A stretch of 9,733 nucleotides of DNA, taken from Cytophagales bacterium. GTDB lineage: Bacteria; Bacteroidota; Bacteroidia; Cytophagales; Cytophagaceae. The translations under genes and the position numbers were made by a program. A model generated the notes under the pieces. It was not told the origin of the DNA. It was given only the letters and a program-made list of their open reading frames with translations, and made no database searches. This document shows, one piece after another, positions 7,676 to 9,733 of the stretch (the first letter of the stretch is position 1; each line of letters begins with the position of its first letter). Location: NCBI GenBank assembly GCA_025360235.1, contig JANYCO010000143.1, positions 1 through 9,733 of the forward strand. Direction: 5' to 3'.

Positions 7676-7746
7676 TGGTTACTATTTTTTGCAAAATTAA
7701 AAAGCATAATTTTAGATTTAATTCAGCTGGATACTTAAAGATTATT

Positions 7747-7914
7747 ATGCAAAAATTACTACTACCAAAAGGGTTCATTCTTTTTATAATACTCTTTTAT
7801 ATTCTCAATAATTCAATTGCTCAGGAAATACATCTTTGGGAAAACGGCTTGATTTATTCACCCAAAACCATTCTTCGCCTGAATCAAGTTAGTTTCACCA
7901 ACGTAGTAAGATGA
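7747..7914 (+). pseudogene. Signal-peptide stub, probable 5' remnant of a secreted-protein gene (55 codons)
   Basis: Starting at ATG 7747-7749 the frame encodes a clear signal peptide: MQKLLLPKG, a hydrophobic core FILFIILFYIL, and an SIAQ cleavage site. About 29 further residues follow before a TGA. The mature part opens EIHLWENG, which recalls the start of secreted alpha/beta-hydrolase (esterase-like) proteins in this phylum; this is only a resemblance. Nothing after it looks like a folded domain, and from about 7858 the opposite strand carries a competing signal-peptide frame. An in-frame ATG at 7675 overlaps the previous stop but would bury the signal peptide, so 7747 is preferred. It could also be a genuine tiny secreted peptide. 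Confidence 0.45.
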
Positions 7915-8010
7915 GTCGTCCATTAAAACTTTGTTTAGCTGTCCTGTTGAGATTTTTGCAAACGAAAAAATTAACCAACTAATAAGTAAGGAAATACGGA
8001 AAATATTCAT
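7858..8010 (-). pseudogene. Second signal-peptide stub facing the first (50 codons)
   Basis: On the minus strand, ATG 8008-8010 opens a 50-codon frame ending at TGA 7858-7860. It begins MNIFRISLLISWLIFSF and has a likely cleavage at STG/Q. The mature part is QLNKVLMDDSSYYVGETNL followed by IQAKNGFG. This is a good Bacteroidota signal peptide followed by sequence that reads like the start of a surface protein, but it ends abruptly. It overlaps the 3' part of the plus-strand stub by 57 bases, so at most one frame is genuinely coding in the overlap. I read it as a truncated gene start; a real small secreted protein is the alternative. Confidence 0.4.
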
Positions 8011-8137
8011 AAATGCTGTTTATTCCAAAAGCCGTGAATAACAATTAATTATTCTAACGAAACCATAAGGCTTTTAGCCGAGGCTACAAAAAATAAAATA
8101 CGGACAACAATTACAATATTCGTACTGTGTGCTATTA
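8011..8137. other. Short intergenic region downstream of the sigma/protease pair
   Basis: No gene is seen. A palindrome TAGCC-GA-GGCTA lies at 8075-8086, followed on the plus strand by an A-rich run, which reads as T-rich before the palindrome on the minus strand. Because the T-tract is on the wrong side, it does not look like a normal terminator for the protease gene. No other strong hairpin is present. Confidence 0.3.
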
Positions 8138-9232
8138 TTAATTGTATCCTTTCACCTCAAATACATAATCCTGCATCTTTTTGATCATTTGGATCTTGCC
8201 TTGATTTTTGAGGTAGTTGTATTTTGGAAGTTTGATATTTGTATTCAGGCTATCATCAGAAAGAATTGTTTTCTTAAGATAGTTAGCTTTCACTGCAAAG
8301 GCTGAGCCTTCGTTCTGCGTGTGTTTCCCGCTTACGATACCTACAAGATTTCCTTGTTCATCGAATAACGGACCTCCACTTTGTCCTGGATTTACAGGAA
8401 CTGCAATCTGGTAAGAGGCAGTATCGCCGTCATAACCGTTTACAGAGCTGATGTAGCCTTCTCCAAAAACAACATCTTGTTTTGGATAACCCAAAGTGAA
8501 TACTTTTTCTCCTAAATCCAGATTCGATTTGCGGAACGTATAAGGCAGCTGACCAAATGTTTTGAAACTATCATCGTCCACCTTCATGATTACAAGATCA
8601 AGAAAAACATCTGTGTATACTTTTTTCAATTTCAGACGACTGAATTTTTTATTTTCTATGTATACCGATTGTACATCTTTCACCACATGGTAGCTGGTAA
8701 GAATATACCCATCCGCACTAATTGCGATCGCAGTACCACCAAAAGAAGCCTGCTTTACAGGCACATTAGATTTGTCGTCTTTAAGTTCTTTAATGATTTT
8801 AGTCTGAGAACTTTTAACACTTTCGATATCACGTCTTAATTCCTGATAATAAGATTTGTCTTTGTTGTTAAATGGACCTACTACATTCATAAGAAAATAG
8901 GTTCCTACACTTACAAGCAAAGCCACAGAAGCTGCTGCTGCCCACCCTCTACGACCAGAGAAAATACTTCTTATTTTTGTGGAACCAAGAGCAGTTGCAT
9001 CTACTTCAGACTGCATTTCTAAATGAGCTACGTCTAATCTTTTCTTAATATTTTTGCGGTCTGCATATAAGCCAAAGGCCTTCATCAATTTCTGATGTGA
9101 GGTTAATTCTTCTGCCAACTCTTTATCGTTAGACAATCTAGTTTCAAAAATTACTTTCTCAGAGGCATTCATCTCTCCTGAAAAATAACTTTCAATTTGT
9201 TCCAGTATTTCTTTTTTAATTTCCATTTTCAT
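8138..9232 (-). CDS. Membrane-anchored trypsin-like serine protease with anti-sigma-like N-terminus (364 aa)
   Basis: Residue numbers count from ATG 9230-9232. Residues 1-95 are a helical, charged cytoplasmic region; ESYFSGEMNASEKVIFETRL with the following acidic SNDKELAEEL is typical of Bacteroidota anti-sigma proteins, and no zinc-binding HxxxCxxC is present. A single membrane helix spans about 96-118, preceded by RRG (N-in topology), then a charged helical stalk about 124-153. The periplasmic protease domain runs from about 160 to 310. Its HtrA/S1C-like triad is His182 (TSYHVV), Asp212 (FLDLVIM) and Ser285 (PGQSGGPL). No PDZ domain follows; the last 60 residues are unassigned. An in-frame ATG at 9281-9283 would lie inside the sigma gene. 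The 9232 start overlaps the sigma stop as ATGA after a GGGGTAAG purine tract, so translational coupling is likely. Protease activity is well supported; the anti-sigma role is inferred from neighbour and N-terminus. Confidence 0.85.
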   Translation of the reverse strand: MKMEIKKEILEQIESYFSGEMNASEKVIFETRLSNDKELAEELTSHQKLMKAFGLYADRKNIKKRLDVAHLEMQSEVDATALGSTKIRSIFSGRRGWAAAASVALLVSVGTYFLMNVVGPFNNKDKSYYQELRRDIESVKSSQTKIIKELKDDKSNVPVKQASFGGTAIAISADGYILTSYHVVKDVQSVYIENKKFSRLKLKKVYTDVFLDLVIMKVDDDSFKTFGQLPYTFRKSNLDLGEKVFTLGYPKQDVVFGEGYISSVNGYDGDTASYQIAVPVNPGQSGGPLFDEQGNLVGIVSGKHTQNEGSAFAVKANYLKKTILSDDSLNTNIKLPKYNYLKNQGKIQMIKKMQDYVFEVKGYN

Positions 9233-9733
9233 CTTACCCCTACATACGTTGAAAAGAATATTTTTTTCAACCTCATCAGGCATTTATATTTTTGATTTTT
9301 TGCATTGTCTGCATTGGTATACCCAAATTTCTCGCAGATTTCTGTCATGCTCAGCTTGTTTACATAATAATCTTCTAATATCGTTCGGCAAGGCTCACCG
9401 AGCCCACTCATTGACTCTTCCATCCGCCCGAAGTCTTTTTCCTTCTCCTCTGCATCGGATTGTTCTTCGGCTGTAAAAACATCATCAAACTCGTCTATCT
9501 TACCAACGAATTTTGATTTATAATGAAGCTTTTTTAACCAAAGCCTTCTACAAACAGAATACAAATAAGTCTTTACCGAACAATTCAATTCAAGGGCGTT
9601 TCCCTTGACCTTTTCATACAATACAATAACCGATTCCTGACAAATATCTTTAGCGTCTTGTTCTGTGCCGTTGTTATTGTATATAAAATAGGCAATGGCA
9701 TGAAAATTTTCTCTGTATAGAAACTCCAAAGCT
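9229..9733 (-). CDS. ECF-type RNA polymerase sigma factor, 5' end cut off by the window
   Basis: About 168 codons are visible. The reading frame is open to the right-hand window edge (... Ala-Leu-Glu-Phe-Leu-Tyr), so the true start lies outside; a TTG at 9727-9729 is only an internal Leu codon. Sigma region 2 is recognisable in FLYRENFHAIAYFIYNNNG, DAKDICQESVIVLYEKV and the following SVKTYLYSVCRRLWLKKL. An acidic linker follows. Region 4 lies at about 9256-9408: EPCRTILEDYYVNKLSMTEI, then a KFGYTNADNAKNQKYKCLMR recognition helix of a type frequent in Bacteroidota ECF factors. The stop TGA (9229-9231) overlaps the ATG of the protease gene. It presumably directs core RNA polymerase to a regulon that cannot be read from this window, under control of the downstream membrane protein. 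Confidence 0.9.
   Translation of the reverse strand, partial: ALEFLYRENFHAIAYFIYNNNGTEQDAKDICQESVIVLYEKVKGNALELNCSVKTYLYSVCRRLWLKKLHYKSKFVGKIDEFDDVFTAEEQSDAEEKEKDFGRMEESMSGLGEPCRTILEDYYVNKLSMTEICEKFGYTNADNAKNQKYKCLMRLKKIFFSTYVGVR

Noticed and set aside
7459..7707. 82-codon minus-strand frame
   Set aside because: It is antisense to the C-terminal region of the PDDEXK gene; its hydrophobic look comes from reversed Lys/Glu/Ile codons.
7693..7713. AAAATTA/TAATTTT hairpin as terminator of the PDDEXK gene
   Set aside because: The stem is purely A/T and lacks a following T-run, so it would be weak and expected by chance in this DNA.
8075..8086. Palindrome as terminator of the protease operon
   Set aside because: The T-rich tract lies before, not after, the hairpin on the minus strand, and the stem is only five pairs.
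9233..9283. Longer start for the protease gene (17 extra residues)
   Set aside because: It would extend deep into the sigma gene; the ATGA overlap with a purine-rich tract is the more usual coupled arrangement and the anti-sigma-like sequence begins after it.
9249..9476. 75-codon plus-strand frame
   Set aside because: It lies antisense to the sigma-factor region 4, whose coding frame is certain.

Overview
The window looks like part of a Bacteroidota chromosome, most like a cellulolytic Cytophaga-type organism (Cytophaga hutchinsonii or a relative would fit; this is inference). The evidence is low GC, a Por-type (type IX secretion, T9SS) C-terminal sorting domain on a very large secreted glycoside hydrolase, choice-of-anchor-D/ASH-type beta-sandwich repeats, a sigma-factor region 4 of a kind common in Bacteroidota, a TAnnTTTG-type promoter element and weak Shine-Dalgarno sequences.

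Layout: (1) 105-5930, minus strand: one 1941-residue modular enzyme. It has a signal peptide, a GH8 catalytic domain, two ~115-residue ASH-like repeats, three tandem ~160-residue modules that I cannot assign to a family, six more ASH-like repeats and a T9SS sorting domain. A strong hairpin terminator follows at 53-89. (2) 5931-6228: AT-rich upstream region with inverted repeats. (3) 6229-6531, minus: a 100-residue membrane protein with a GTG start and a good -7 promoter element. (4) 6713-7675, plus: a PD-(D/E)XK (Rpn/PDDEXK_2-type) nuclease or 'transposase family' protein. (5) 7747-8010: two short reading frames on opposite strands. Each begins with a convincing signal peptide and then stops where it runs into the other, as expected if a deletion joined the 5' ends of two secreted-protein genes. 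(6) 8138-9232, minus: a single-pass membrane protein with an anti-sigma-like cytoplasmic N-terminus and a periplasmic trypsin-like serine protease with an intact His/Asp/Ser triad and no PDZ domain. (7) 9229 to the window edge, minus: an ECF sigma factor whose stop codon overlaps the protease start (ATGA), cut off at its 5' end by the window.

How the genes work together: the GH8 protein is probably exported across both membranes and attached to the cell surface, where it hydrolyses a beta-1,4-linked glucan or xylan. The repeats act as a stalk and the triplicated modules are candidate carbohydrate-binding domains. The sigma factor and the anti-sigma/protease protein form a translationally coupled signalling pair. 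The unusual point is that the periplasmic protease and the cytoplasmic sigma-binding segment appear to be one polypeptide. No sequence evidence links this pair to the GH8 gene. I see no rRNA, tRNA, CRISPR array or intact insertion sequence.
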